Assembly: GCA_905250115.1 (NCBI GenBank)
Contig: CAJNOI010000026.1
Coordinates: 81,880 to 145,879 of the forward strand
Origin: Adineta steineri
Taxonomy: Eukaryota > Rotifera > Eurotatoria > Adinetida > Adinetidae
DNA: 64,000 nt
Direction: 5' to 3'
Made by a program: the position numbers and the translations under genes. Below are positions 46,167-58,928 of the stretch, in pieces (position 1 is the first letter of the stretch; the number at the start of each line of letters is the position of its first letter). Under the pieces are notes generated by a model that was not told where the DNA came from, made no database searches, and saw only the letters and a list, made by a program, of their open reading frames with translations.

Positions 46167-47040
46167 ATGATGCATTCCTTTCCAATACCATTACTATTTA
46201 TTAGCCTATCTACAATTATATTTCAAATCAACAGTTATCCATCGACCGTGAATACAAAGTAAATAAATTTTATTTCCTTTTTTTTCTTTTATTTCTAATT
46301 ATAGTCTCGATAGTTTACCTCCTAGTCAAATTAATCGTCTCTGCTCATATATATCCAGTATTGAAACAACAAAGAATCAATTACCGTAAAGTTTTTTTTT
46401 TTGAATAAAAAACAAATATTTATTTGAAATTATAGGGAGAAACGTTTTGCTGTGCCCTTTCCGGATATGCATAGGTTTTTATCAACAAGTCATAGACTTC
46501 ATCATCATGACGGTAGTATCAGAGGTGGATCAGAAATAGGAACTAAGAAGGATTTTCATGCTTATTTATGCAGGTAATTTAATATTAAAAGAAAAAAACT
46601 ATATTTTTTCTATTTATTTTCAATAGTATTTCTAAAGATTCGGACGAAATGTCAAATTTTATTAATATATTTATTGAAGAACATGGGCAACAACCAGCTT
46701 TTGATTTATTTGAATCATGCGAACAAGTAGTTAAACGGTTTGTTATTCGAGTAGATATATTCTATTTCTAATTGAAAGTTTGATCATATTTTTTTCTAGC
46801 GATGACATTGAAATAGAATCAGCAAGTCGACTGAGAGAACTTTCGTATGAATTATTATTGAATATAATTCTAAAGAAATTATTTTCTATTTTTAGACAAA
46901 TTTGTTCATCACGTTTTAATAAACGATGGAGTGGTTCAGTTAGAGGACCTATAGCAATTGATTATATAAATCAAATGCTTGAAGCACGCAAAGTTAAAAC
47001 GTATCCATATTCAGCTGAAATGGATCCATATTTAGTGTAA
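46167..47040 (+). CDS. Secreted precursor-like protein, possible prohormone
   Basis: Six short exons (46167-46258, 46305-46385, 46436-46573, 46627-46737, 46800-46844, 46896-47040) give 203 residues, and every intron is in phase 2. A signal peptide (MMHSFPIPLLFISLSTIIFQ, then INS) starts it. Dibasic or basic sites follow: EKR|FAVPFPDMHRF, GTKK, CEQVVKR, FNKR|WSGSVRGPIAIDYINQMLE. There are four Cys (RLC, YLC, ESC, QIC), so two disulfides are possible. The last intron (51 bases) has no stop and is a multiple of three; retention would give 220 residues. The layout fits a small secreted factor or neuropeptide precursor. No family could be named, so this is inference from layout only. Confidence 0.65.
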
Positions 47041-47826
47041 TTTTTTTTCTTAGAAAAAATTAATCAAATCAATTTGTTTGTATATTTTTAGAGGAAGATA
47101 AATCTTATGTTTAGAGTTGAGAAGAAAGACCGCAGCATTTGGGATATGACAATTTTGCGGTCAGATAATTAATAAATAACATGAGAATGGCATCGATAAT
47201 AATCAACGCTCTCTCTCTCATTATCTTTGTTTTTTAAATTTTAATCTTGAATATTGCTGTTGTTCTATTCTCTCTTGTTTATTATTTTTTTTGAGTGAAT
47301 AAAATAAAGGATTTCATCATGAATGAGTAGAGAATTTTTTTTATTTCTATATTAATTCATAATTTTTGATTTTATTCCAATCTTAACAACAATAATAATA
47401 ATAATGCTTTCAGTTAAATGAGTACATTCTACTCTATTGTCAAAGGACAAATCAAATCAATATGTAACAATCAAAAATAATGTATCACGAAAAAACAAAA
47501 ATCTATAATAATATTTTATAAGACAAGCGACTTTGTCAAGAATTTTTAATGAGAAATAATAAACTGATTTGACCTCATAGGAGTATACGTCACTATAAAT
47601 ATATATGTAACCAGCTGAGTTATAATTTTTCTTTTTTTCTTTTACTGCCTTCAAATTTCCTGTTTTTTTTTCTGTGGCAAAAGTTACATTTCTCCGTTCT
47701 CTATTAATGTTTTTCCTTCTAAGTATATATAAGAAAATAACAACAAATATTACCACGGTGATATCAAAAGTAAATTATCTTGAAATATAGCTAATACAAA
47801 TGATGAAAATATCCTTTATTATGCTT
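47041..47826. other. Intergenic DNA
   Basis: About 790 bases between the secreted precursor gene and the NDP kinase relic. It includes an (AAT)n tract near 47390-47405. No gene supported. Confidence 0.5.
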
Positions 47827-48050
47827 GAGCTTGTTGCTATTTAATGCTACGGTTTAAATATTATTTCTGTTGATCGTAAAATGCTTAGTGCTATTGACCT
47901 AGATAAATCTGAAACTATTCGCGGTAATTATGCTATTGTTACAGAACAATAAGATTTTTTAATAATATTATTCATGGTAGTGACCCAGAAATATTTGCTC
48001 AACATGAAATTTCTCAATATTCACATACTGCTGAACAATGGATTTTATGA
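47827..48050 (+). pseudogene. Nucleoside diphosphate kinase fragment, decayed
   Basis: From 47827 one frame reads ELVAI-stop-CYGLNIISVDRKMLSAIDLD then KSETIRGNYAIVTEQ-stop. Shifting frame gives NNIIHGSDPEIFAQHEISQY then SHTAEQWIL-stop. This is the C-terminal half of an NDP kinase: V-A-M...G-x-N-x-V, TIRGDY, and NxIHGSD with the phospho-accepting His. It has two internal stops and a frameshift, and the N-terminal half is missing, so it is a dead copy. No introns are visible, so a retrocopy is possible. Confidence 0.8.
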
Positions 48051-48126
48051 ATAGATTATAGAATTTTTCTAATTGATTGTTGTAGTAGTTTTTTTTATTA
48101 TAAAATAAAATTTTATTTTATCATAT

Positions 48127-49965
48127 TTAACGACGATATTGTAACCAATTTTCTAATTTATCTAAATGAACTAAAACTAATTCAGCGAATAATGAATTTA
48201 CCCAAGCAAACCTAAAATTTTCAAAATAAAATAAAAACAACAATTTTTTTCAATTGAATTTTACCATGCACGACTAAATTCTTTTGGATTATTAACATTA
48301 AAACTTTCATGCATAGCAAATGTTTCGGCATGACTTGCTTCTAATCTTTTCCATACACTATCAAGATTTTTTTCTGAATGATTTGTTAAACCTTCCATTA
48401 TAATAGACATTGGCCAAACATAATGTGATTGTGTATGATGACTACCTATTCCATTTGCATGTTGTCCTTCATAAAACAATGGATTATCTTTCGATAAAAT
48501 AAATTTTCGTGTTGATGTAATCAATTCATCATGTGGATCATATGGTGTTTTAAAATTAAAATATGCTGCTGAAAGAAGTGATGGTACATTTGCATCATCA
48601 ATAAGTAATGTTTGAGAAAATCCATCTGTTTCATATGCATAGATTTGACCATATTTTTCATGTTTAACTATTCCATATGTATTTATACCTGAAAGAATAT
48701 CTGCACGTAATTGATCAATCTAAAAAAATATAAATTAAAAAAAAACATATTTTTCTATTTTCTTTATTAAATATTCATACTTGTTTGAGAAGTTCCGTTT
48801 GTTCCGGAAAGATTTTTTTAATCATTTCATTTATTTGTTTTAAGACTACACTTGCCATCATATTACTTGGAATAAGATAACCAAATTGTGTTTGATCATC
48901 ACTTGGTCGAAATGCACTCCATGTCATTCCTGTATATGATACACGTGAACCTTGATAATTATTTCCTAATTCTGTATAACGATAAGGCGAAATTTCTGAA
49001 TGATGTTGTTCAATAATCATAACTTGTATAATAATAGAAACCGCAATTAACCATTGATGATTAAATACATTATCACGTGTTGTTTGTTTCCACCATGTAT
49101 AACTTAAACGTAAATAATAACATAAACTATCTAATTCATAATTATGCATAGCAACATGAATATTACGACCTTTTTGAATATGGTTTGATTCAAGTGAATC
49201 ATCTGATGGAGGATTAGGACGAAGTGTTAAGCGAAATGAACTTGCATATGGATCAAAAAATATAAATTGTGTCTGACGACGAATAAGACCTTCAATTATA
49301 TTTTGAATATCTTTATCATCTGATAATGTCATATATTGATGTACTTGAGCACTAAAAAATAAGAATTAACCATTCTAGGTTTTTTTCTTCTTCTTATATT
49401 CTCACCTGCTATCACGTAACCACATAAGATCAATATCACCGGTTATTATATAGGATGTATTATCATCGAGTAATGTTGTTGTAGTAGCTAGTGTATCTGC
49501 ATAGCATTTTGTAAATAATTTACACCAAATTTCTCCACCAATTTTATTAGCTTCAGTCAATCGTTGACATACACGATTAATTTCATCTTTAACAGATTGT
49601 GGTACTATTGTATTTGTATGTATCGGTTTAGGAATATGTTGATTTGATATTGATGTTGGTTGATATGGTACAGATGGATAGTCTTTTGTAGGCAACCAAA
49701 TCCATGGTTGATCATTTGGAGACATTACACTCTTTAATAATGATTTAAGATTTTCAAGTGCTTTTTTTGATCGTTCAATTGTACTTATTGGACTATAATT
49801 TGAATTTATTATCGTTAATGGTTTTATTTCATCGGTTGATGAACATTGAAAAATTCGATGAATAGAAAAAATATTTATTAACAGACTAATTAAAATCATA
49901 ACACCAATAACTTCTAGACGAGTATGTCTCATCCATGTTCGAGTGGATTTAAATAAAATTGACAT
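48127..49965 (-). CDS. GH125-type (DUF1237) alpha-mannosidase-like glycosidase
   Basis: Four exons (49406-49965, 48781-49351, 48265-48719, 48127-48211) give 556 residues. A frame extension to 49983 has no ATG, so the start is taken at 49965. Residues ~16-38 (LEVIGVMILISLLINIF) are a signal-anchor, so a type II Golgi- or ER-lumenal enzyme is likely. The GH125 fold is marked by GDIDLMWLRDSSAQVHQY (~175-192), GMTWSAFRPSDDQTQFGYLI, YAYETDGFSQTLLIDDANVP, and HANGIGSHHTQSHYVWPMSI. GH125 enzymes are metal-independent exo-alpha-1,6-mannosidases known mainly from bacteria and fungi. The presence of spliceosomal introns shows it is not contamination. Horizontal origin is inferred from family distribution only. 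Confidence 0.85.
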
Positions 49966-52900
49966 TAAACAATAATTAACCACAGTAATGTTGAACTACA
50001 GTAAATAATGAAAATATTTTTTCTAGTAAATTTTTTCAAACACATTTTCTTACAGGACAAGAAAAAAAAATTACAGGATAAAAAAAAAAGGAAAGAATCA
50101 TTTATATAAGTGTTATATATATAAAGACACAATTTCCTCCTTTTTCTTTTTTTCATTAAAATGTTGAAAAGAAAACCACCAACGCTTTTCTTACTTCATC
50201 AAATTAACATGTTTGCCCTTCAAAAAAAATCAACTAATAAACTAGAAAATTTTCTTCTATTTATAAAAAAAATATTCTTATTTATATACTGAAATACTTA
50301 TATATTTTTAGCAAATTCAAACGTGATGTAATTCCGGTATAGAAATAAATCAAAACCTTCTTCTTTTATATTCTATCGTTCTCTGATTTAAAAAAATATA
50401 ATTTGCATTTTCATATGGCTTCTATTTTATAATACTTTAATAGGCATTCTGTTAATTTTTTCTTCTCTTTCTATGCTATAATTATATAAGAGTCTTGTGC
50501 GTATGAATAGACAGAACTATTTATATATATATACATTGTAACTTGATAAAAAAATTTTACTACATATAGTATATAAAGAACCTATATAGAGCACAATCTT
50601 TTTAAACATTCTCTCAAAGAACTTCGAGATACAAATATAGAATTTAGATATCTCGTTTTACTAAAAAATAGTCTCGACAAACTTGATCAGTAATTTCTGT
50701 ATTTTTGAACGTTGTTTGCACTTCCACTAATTTATATGTCAACAGCAGAAAATAAAACATATTTTTCTGTTCTTTAACTACTTTGATATATTATTCTATA
50801 TAGTCATGACTCACTTGAGTATTCAATATTTAAGAAGAATTAGATTGTTTTTTCAATAAAAAAAATCCTATATGTAATTTATCGACTATATTAGATGTTG
50901 TCAATAGTATCCTATTAAAAAAGTGACTTATTTCTTCGATTGAAATTCATCACACTCGTCAATTTGTTGTTTTTATGACATTTCTATCATTTAAAATCCT
51001 TGCTAAAAACAAGAATACTTACTGTATTTTATGATGTTGATAAATTGTTATTGAATACATAAAAAACAGTGTTCGAAAGAGAACTATCGCGATATCGAAT
51101 GAAGTTGGTAATCACTGAAAAGAGCATAGATTTATTTCTTTTTTTCTTCAGATAAAATCATCCGATCGGTTATTTGATTTCATTCAACAGAAAAAGGTGT
51201 ATGTACATTTATCGGTTCTACTCTGAGAGGAGAATTGCAAATTTGTCAAGAAATATTATTTTTTAACGCATTCCAAATACTAAATTATTTCCTTCTCAAG
51301 AGTTAAATGACGTGTATTAAAATTCAATTAAGCATGAAACTTCAATTTAATGATTTTTATATTTCTCCCGCGATAAAAGAACAACGTAGACTAAAAAATA
51401 TATTGATTCTTGAATTTTAATTATCAATCTTTGGATTTAATTCATTATTTTAACGAGAAATTTTGCTATTGGCATTCTTATCCATGTAAACATGAAACCC
51501 GATTAGAAAATACTTTTAAAATGCGTGTCTGGAAAATATTTAATGCGTTTGAACGTGTCTCAAATACTTTTTTAAGTCGTATTGTGGAATGTGATCATAT
51601 TTCTGAGTACGTTTGCACGTGTTCATTTCTCGCGTGTTAGACCTGATTTTACTCGAAATCGTTGATTTACATTTATTTAAACTTTATTCGACTTTTTAAA
51701 TAAAAAATATTAAAATAACGGTAAAATAGACAAACGTTTAATTAAACATAAGGTATATATTCTATATTTCTCTGATATTTGTAGGAATTATAATGAGATA
51801 CTATCACAATAGCTTTCAGGTATCGAATGGCCTTGTAGGAAAGTAATAAATATTACTATTTAAATTATATGATTAATAATCTTTATCATATTTCTACGAA
51901 GTAAATTGTATGAATAATAATTATTCATTATGTTATTATTGCAACTAAAAAGTTATCTTTATATTAATTACATCTAGTAAACGATAAAAAAGAGAACATT
52001 TTTCTTTGAAAAACCTCGAGTCGTAATAGATGTATTCAATATTTTTTTATGATCACGTTACTTTTGAGTCACTCTTTATATATACAGAGGCTGGTGCATA
52101 AATAACACTCTGATTATTGACTAAACTGTTTCTAAGTACGACAAATTTATGTAAAATATTTTGTAGGTACTCCTTTCAGTTATTATCTGAAAGAATGATA
52201 AGAAGAAATGAAAACAGATTTTATGTGTGATACTGTATTGAAACTTTGAGAGTATTGAATCAGCAAAAATTGTAACTGTTAACTTTAAAAAGCAATTTGG
52301 CATTTGTCTCTATGTACATGAATATAGTATCCTACATATTTTTGTCATTCTCTTCGATAACAATCGAAAAATATCTACACAAGATTTCATATAAATTTGT
52401 CTTATTTACTAACAGTTCAAATTTCTTTCATTAAGTTAACTTACATTATGCATATGAAAAGAAGAGGAACTTCGAGCAAAGTTCTATCGATAACTGAAAA
52501 AATCAGGCCATTCAATCAGACCGAAGGGTTGATATTAATATTTTCTATTGTACTGTTATTTATGGACCGCCTATATATATGCATATCATTTATCCCATCT
52601 TTTATTTAATATGTTTAAATATAACACATTAGATTTGATCGACTTTGAAAAAATTATAAGAGAATATTTGCCCAAAGTTTGACTGAGGTTTTCATGTACA
52701 TCTGTGTTAATATATTCCTTAGTCACAATCATATTTTCGATATCAATATTTAAATCAACTCGACTTTTCTTGAGAATCAAAAGAAGCAAATTGACACTAT
52801 TGCCAAAATCTCAACATATTAATTGTATTCCACGTTTTTATCATGTTTTGAAAAATTTATTTGTATTAAAATACAAAATGAACAAGATATTGTTGACATA

Positions 52901-54787
52901 CAAGTCTAATATATTCAGCATTAACAAATTCTTTCAAGACATATATCACTGAATAAAAAATTCAAAACAATTAATCTATACGTTATTCAGTATAATGTTT
53001 ATTATCATTTTTGAATATTATCTATTAATATTAAATGAAATAAATTCTCTTATCATTTATCGTCATTCTTTTACATCTGAGGAAGTTCTTAAAACATAAA
53101 ATATATTTTTTATTACATGTAATATAACGATAATGCAAAAAAGAAAGAAAATTTATTTGTTGGAAAGAAAAATGACACAATAGTTTACCAAGAACAAAAA
53201 GAAGTTTATTATTTTAATAAAAAATAAATAGACTATCTTATGTTTATAATTATTATCATCATAAATTATCTCTTTTTTTTCTTCTTTCACTTTTAATATC
53301 ATACCTACTTTGTATATCTCTTTTTTTCTTCTCTGAGAAAGAATGAAAATGATTCTGATGTCAAATAAAATAAAAAAACGACAGTTGATTCGTTTCTTTC
53401 TAGAACATACATTTCATGAGTACTTACGAATAAAAAAAAAGGACGAAGGCTATACATGAGGATGATGATGACGACGACGACAAAAAAAGACGAGAGATTG
53501 TCATCGTCACAGAGCAGGGCTGTTATACACTTGAGATAAGGTTCTCTTTTTTGCTTTGTAGGTATACATGTATGGTAAAGAATATATATATATATATATT
53601 ATGGGAGAAAGAGAAGAGTGATAAACGAAATACAACGACGAGTTATTTATGAATTCGTAAGTAGAGAAGACAAGACGCTTGTTGTTAACAGAAGACATTC
53701 GTGATCAGTTCTTGTGTTAATCCTCAAATCGAAAATGAATAGATTTTTTGAGATTATCACGAAAGCTGATCACACAAGCGTATATTCAATGTCAATGAAT
53801 TTTATTTTTAATACAATTAAACGAATATTTGTATTTATAATAAATATTTAAGATTTTCTTTTTTTAGTATGAAACATAAATATGCATATGTTTATTGAAA
53901 TAAATTGAAGAGTAACAGATTTGTCATGTACGTTGAAGTGTTTTGTATATTACTTGATATCTAGTTAAGAATGATTAGTATCATAAACACGAAAAAAAGA
54001 GTACCTAAGCTTTTCTTTTTTACACTACTGATCGATTCAATCTAGTTTTTAGGAGTTGATAATATGGTGATATTAATTTCATAGAATTGAAATAGTAATC
54101 ATGACTTAAACTCAGATTACAATTATTTGCATAATCAAGTACATTGTTGAGAGACATCATGTTTTTTCTATAGTGCATCACACCCTCAAGATGAATAAAA
54201 AAAGAGCAGATTTGCGGATATCAACGAAACAACCTTATGTTTCGATTTTTACTATAAAGCAATTAGTTTTATTTGATCATGATTACCGCAAGACTTTTAC
54301 AATCATTTACTGAATATAAACTTAACCTTGGATAAATTTTATACACATCATAAGACAAGAGTAGCAGAATAAATATAAATGAATACAAAGATTCATCTGT
54401 ATGATACATTTGATTCAAATTCTGTTGGCTAAAATAATTAAATTTAAATAAAAGAAACTCAAACATGTAGAACTCGATTAACTGATTGTAATACAATTAA
54501 AATCAAAAGAGACTAAACTGTATGATATTCAATTCAAGTAAGGCTCATGTTTCATCAGATTTTACATTCTAATGCCTTTATGTGGACATACTCAAAATTG
54601 ATAGTAATTTGTATTTGAATTATTCAATTAATAAACGGATCTCTATAACCTTTTACATGTGTTATAATTAAATATACAGTGTTTAAAGAATGTTTATCAC
54701 AATCTGAAATACTAGTAATATTGTGAAACTACCGATAAGTGCAAAGCTCAGTCTTATAAGAAATGAAAGCTGATTGACTCACAGCAA
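49966..54787. other. Long intergenic region
   Basis: About 4.8 kb with no supported gene. Several frames of 60-90 codons exist but are low in complexity and overlap on both strands. A (GAT/GAC)n-like run lies near 53460-53485 and a (TA)n tract near 53583-53600. No mobile-element ends were recognised. Confidence 0.5.
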
Positions 54788-56290
54788 TTAAGACCGTTGA
54801 TTCTCTATTTTTATTTCCTGAAGAATCTGATTAATAATATAAACAAAATCGTTCAGGTCAACATGAATCGGAGCAGCATAATCTCCGTATCCTTTACATA
54901 TCCAATATTTATGATCTAAATGAAGACTCATTTCAGCATACATTTGAGGAAAAACCATTCCAGTTGTGTATCCAATTTCGACTACGTATGTTCCTGGTGA
55001 TGCCCATAGAATATTCATCATTCCAGCTCCATGAGGGCCTACGATCACACGAGCTCGACGAAAAAGAGCAATATGATCACGCATGTGTCCTTGAGCTTCG
55101 AAGATTTCAAGATGAAGATTTGATGTCATGTTAGATTCCTTAAGTGCAGATGTTATCAACACAGCTAAGCTTGAATGCTCAATAATCGATCGTGCACGTC
55201 CTTTGTTTCGTTTAATGAGAATAATGCGATCTTTTTTAACAATCGATTGTTCTTCATCACCGGCCAAAACTCGATGAACAAGTTGCATATCAGTTCGATC
55301 ATGAAGATGATTAGGAATGGGTCGATTGCCGACATAAGGCCAGGTTTCACTACGATAAACAATACTGGCAAAGTGATAAGAACCTTTGTGTGCTTCATAA
55401 GGGATAATTCGATCACGTGCAACTATACCTCGTTCTACAAGAACATCTACCAATAAATCAGCAACACCACCTTTTGATACGAGAACTTTAGCTGTTGTTG
55501 GTGCAGTTGCAAGCAGACGCAATAATCGTGGTAGTTGTTGTGGTCCAAAATGTCCGGGTGCACTAAGATACGTTCCAATTGAATCAATTAATTCAGTATG
55601 TTGATATTTCGGTTTAATTCGTGGGATATTATAGATACCATCATTACCACATCGTGCAGTCCATGTTTGAAAATGAATTGTAGCATGCTCAGTAAAGATT
55701 GTTCCGGGTACTTCTGGATGACAGTAACCTGTATCGATGTAACCTTTAAACACAGCGATTGCTACAAATCTTGAAATTGCCGGAATTAATTCACTGAGTT
55801 CCATTGGTGATCTATTACATAAAGGCCATCCTTCGATGTGAAGCGAAAAACATGTATCATTCAAAGAACGAGCACGAGGCACCGGATGAGGAACCAAAGT
55901 TGGTAGACGAGCCACACTATCTACAATACATCCTTCATCAGGATGAGATTGAAAATAAGCAACAACATCGTTCACAACTGTTGTTGAATTGAGTTTAAAT
56001 TTACGTACTGGTGGCTGAGATGAAAGAATAGCTGGTGTACGACAACGTTTGAAATCTCCATTTTTATGCCAAGTCCAGTCAAATAAATGGGTTACATTGT
56101 ATTTTCTAACCCAGTCTTGAATTTGCAATGGATTAACCATAAAAGTTGTTGGCTTTGGTAATTGTGGTAATGTGAGAAGTTTTTCAAAAGATTCATCTTG
56201 AAAGTTCAATATACGATTATAAACAATCCAAATTGATAAGACAGTCGAAAAGATTAGGATAGCAAATAATGGAGTAAGTTTTCGTCGCAT
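54788..56290 (-). CDS. GT61-family glycosyltransferase (type II membrane)
   Basis: Intronless frame of 500 residues. Residues ~7-25 (PLFAILIFSTVLSIWIVYN) are a signal-anchor, so a Golgi or ER lumenal enzyme. The catalytic domain (~200-480) shows the GT61 (DUF563) hallmark VIVGPHGAGMMNILWASPGT then YVVEIGY. Upstream are SAPGHFGPQQLPRLLRLLAT and RIILIKRNKGRARSI, which fit the family's ...R-x-x-R-x-I-x-N... segment. GT61 includes EOGT and POMGNT2 in animals and xylosyltransferases in plants; the substrate cannot be told. Lack of introns in an intron-rich neighbourhood is notable. Confidence 0.85.
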   Translation of the reverse strand: MRRKLTPLFAILIFSTVLSIWIVYNRILNFQDESFEKLLTLPQLPKPTTFMVNPLQIQDWVRKYNVTHLFDWTWHKNGDFKRCRTPAILSSQPPVRKFKLNSTTVVNDVVAYFQSHPDEGCIVDSVARLPTLVPHPVPRARSLNDTCFSLHIEGWPLCNRSPMELSELIPAISRFVAIAVFKGYIDTGYCHPEVPGTIFTEHATIHFQTWTARCGNDGIYNIPRIKPKYQHTELIDSIGTYLSAPGHFGPQQLPRLLRLLATAPTTAKVLVSKGGVADLLVDVLVERGIVARDRIIPYEAHKGSYHFASIVYRSETWPYVGNRPIPNHLHDRTDMQLVHRVLAGDEEQSIVKKDRIILIKRNKGRARSIIEHSSLAVLITSALKESNMTSNLHLEIFEAQGHMRDHIALFRRARVIVGPHGAGMMNILWASPGTYVVEIGYTTGMVFPQMYAEMSLHLDHKYWICKGYGDYAAPIHVDLNDFVYIINQILQEIKIENQRS

Positions 56291-58108
56291 TTGTTAATAA
56301 CTATAGTTTATAATTTGGACACATATTTATTTTAATCATAACACAGAACAGAAAATAAAAAATAGAAAACTATCTTCTGTAGCTATCATATATTTGTTCT
56401 TTTCTGAGAGTTGAATGAATTAAAATTATGACTGGATCATTGATGGACAATTTTGCGTTTCTATTCTGTGATACAGTTAAAATGAATACATCTAAATATA
56501 AATATATATTATAAAACTACAATTTCTTCGTTCGTTAATATTGAAAATCCATAAAATATAGTTTTATTAGTACTAATCTCAGTCCCATTCTCAATCTTAA
56601 TCTAAAGAGAGCTATTTCCGAGTATTTTTCATATTGAAACTGGAGAGATTCTACTATTCGTTTTTGCTCGATCAGTCGATCAAAATAGTATTTCTTTCAT
56701 ATAACTAATAACATGTTTTCGCATTTCAGAAAGATGTGCTCCCTGAATATGAATTCTACATAGATGGATAAAAACAAAAGATGTTTGCATGAAATATCAT
56801 GTTAGACAGATAACTTTGTAAAAAAGTGAGACTTAATAAAGTATGCAATTTTTTATTGGACGAACTTATTATAATCCATTTTGTATTCTTAAATTCTTTT
56901 AATTATAAAGTAACTTACTGTTATATGATAGAAGATTAAGATTTCAGATATTTTATTCCGATGAAAGTAATATTTTTTCTAAGATCATAACAATAATTCT
57001 AGTCCAGTACAATATTAATATGGATCCTGGGAAGGTCGTTCAAGAAGTATTGCAATAAAAATCTCTGCTCAAAATTTTATTAATTAAAAGTAACGCTCAA
57101 CACAAGTAACCTTATATTACTATTACTACAGACAAAACTAAATTTTTTGCTTATTTACTCATTCATTATTATTTATCATACAACATATTTAACAATAAAT
57201 TATTCGTAGGCACAATTCAGACACGCTTCATTAAACTTATTCAAAAAATACATGTTCATATACCGTCGAAAGTTATTTTTAATAGAAAAAGGTCTGATAA
57301 AATATACATATTCAAATAATCCCGTTTATTAATGATATAGAACAATTTAGTAACAAATTGAAAGAATATCTCACTATTAATCCTCGATATAGATGTTTAT
57401 TTAGCTATATGAACTTACTAGAAAGCAACAATATCAAATGCTTTTATTGAAGTGTGAAAAAAGACAGATACTTGTACATGAGAAAGAATGAACGAAGAAG
57501 AAATGACGCATCGCTTTATCATTTAGAGTCATTTCAATATCGATACACTCCCCTATATCATTCAGACACGCTTCTGAGCACCTGTATACAATATAAGGTA
57601 AAAAAAAGAACGATATAGAGACCGCAAAAAAAAAAGAAAAAGTGCGTAGTCAAAATTCATTCAATAACCAAACACATGAATCTAAATGTAATGTAATGTT
57701 TTTTTTTCATAAACATATTATACACTCAATAACATATTTCATTGAAAAAAAATGACGTAATAAAATAGAAAAAGTTATATATCATATGAAATATCGTATA
57801 CAACTTATTTTTATATTTTCGATGTAATATAATGAAAAAATCAGTTGAGAGAGAAATTTTTATGATACATCTTTAGGAAAAGATTGAAGTTATGAAATCA
57901 ATTGGAAAGAATGTTCGATGAGTATATTTAATAAATACAATTGATAATTTTTTTATTTCATTAATAATCATCAAAAACAAAAATGGATAAATAATTAGAC
58001 TATTTTTTTGTCTCATTCTCTTTTTCGTAAAACAGAAAATAACAAAAAAAATGATTCTAGATATTAAATAAAAAATTCATTCTTTGATTTGCTTATTTTG
58101 TAATATAT
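56291..58108. other. Intergenic DNA
   Basis: About 1.8 kb of AT-rich, low-complexity DNA between the GT61 and SEC11 genes. No gene or bounded repeat recognised. Confidence 0.5.
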
Positions 58109-58928
58109 TCAATTTTCACGATGCACAAGTACAAAAAAACCAAGTGTTGCCAACACAAAATATTTCAACTGTGGATAATCATTCATTATAATTGTTACCA
58201 TTCCAATATATGGAACAAATCTTAAATTAAAGGGAACAAAGAACAAATATATTTATTTAATATGATTAAAATAGAAATACCCTCGAGCTCGACCAATAAC
58301 ATCTTTCTTTTCAAGCCATAATTGTCCAGGAGCATAGAGACCACGATCATCAACATTATTGTTATCACCTTTAGTTAAAAATTTGACATAGTCATCATCT
58401 CTAATGTAGATATAGATAAATAGGTTATGAATGATTTAAAGAAAAAATTATTACTTTTCATGTACTTTTATTATACGATGAACAATTGGAATCTCTCGAC
58501 CTTCAATACGAAATACACAAATATCACCAGCACGTATTGGTTCTTCACGATGATTTGTTAATACAAGAAGATCACCACGATGAAAAGCAGGTTCCATACT
58601 TCCACTAAAATATACATATATTTAATTTGAATTTGAATCATTCAATTAACCTGAGAACAACAACAATAGGACTTTCACTAGCAGTTATTACTATAAGACC
58701 TTTCCAGATCATAAGTGCTGTAGAAATAATCATACCAAAATTAAGAATTTGATAAATAATCTATTTTATTAAATAAAATAATCATTATATTTATACAAGA
58801 TGGTATACCTGTCGTTTATCCATACGTCTAATTAATTAAAATAAAGTAAAAAACAAACGTAGATATATGATATTTTTCTAATTAAACATATCCTACCGTA
58901 TATCATCAACGAACGAAAAAAGTTCCAT
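58109..58928 (-). CDS. SEC11: Signal peptidase complex catalytic subunit SEC11
   Basis: Six exons (58897-58928, 58809-58827, 58651-58760, 58455-58604, 58281-58400, 58109-58220) give 180 residues; human SEC11A has 179. It is the ER-membrane serine protease that removes signal peptides. The single N-terminal TM ([20 protein letters not shown]) precedes the catalytic Ser in [18 protein letters not shown]. The catalytic His is in [11 protein letters not shown], and the conserved Asp box is [20 protein letters not shown]. The end has [20 protein letters not shown] and a hydrophobic C-terminus. A 19-base micro-exon encodes RMDKRQ. All catalytic elements are intact. Confidence 0.96.

Noticed and set aside
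55165-55456. Overlapping frames inside the GT61 gene
   Set aside because: They are other-frame shadows of a clear 500-residue coding frame.
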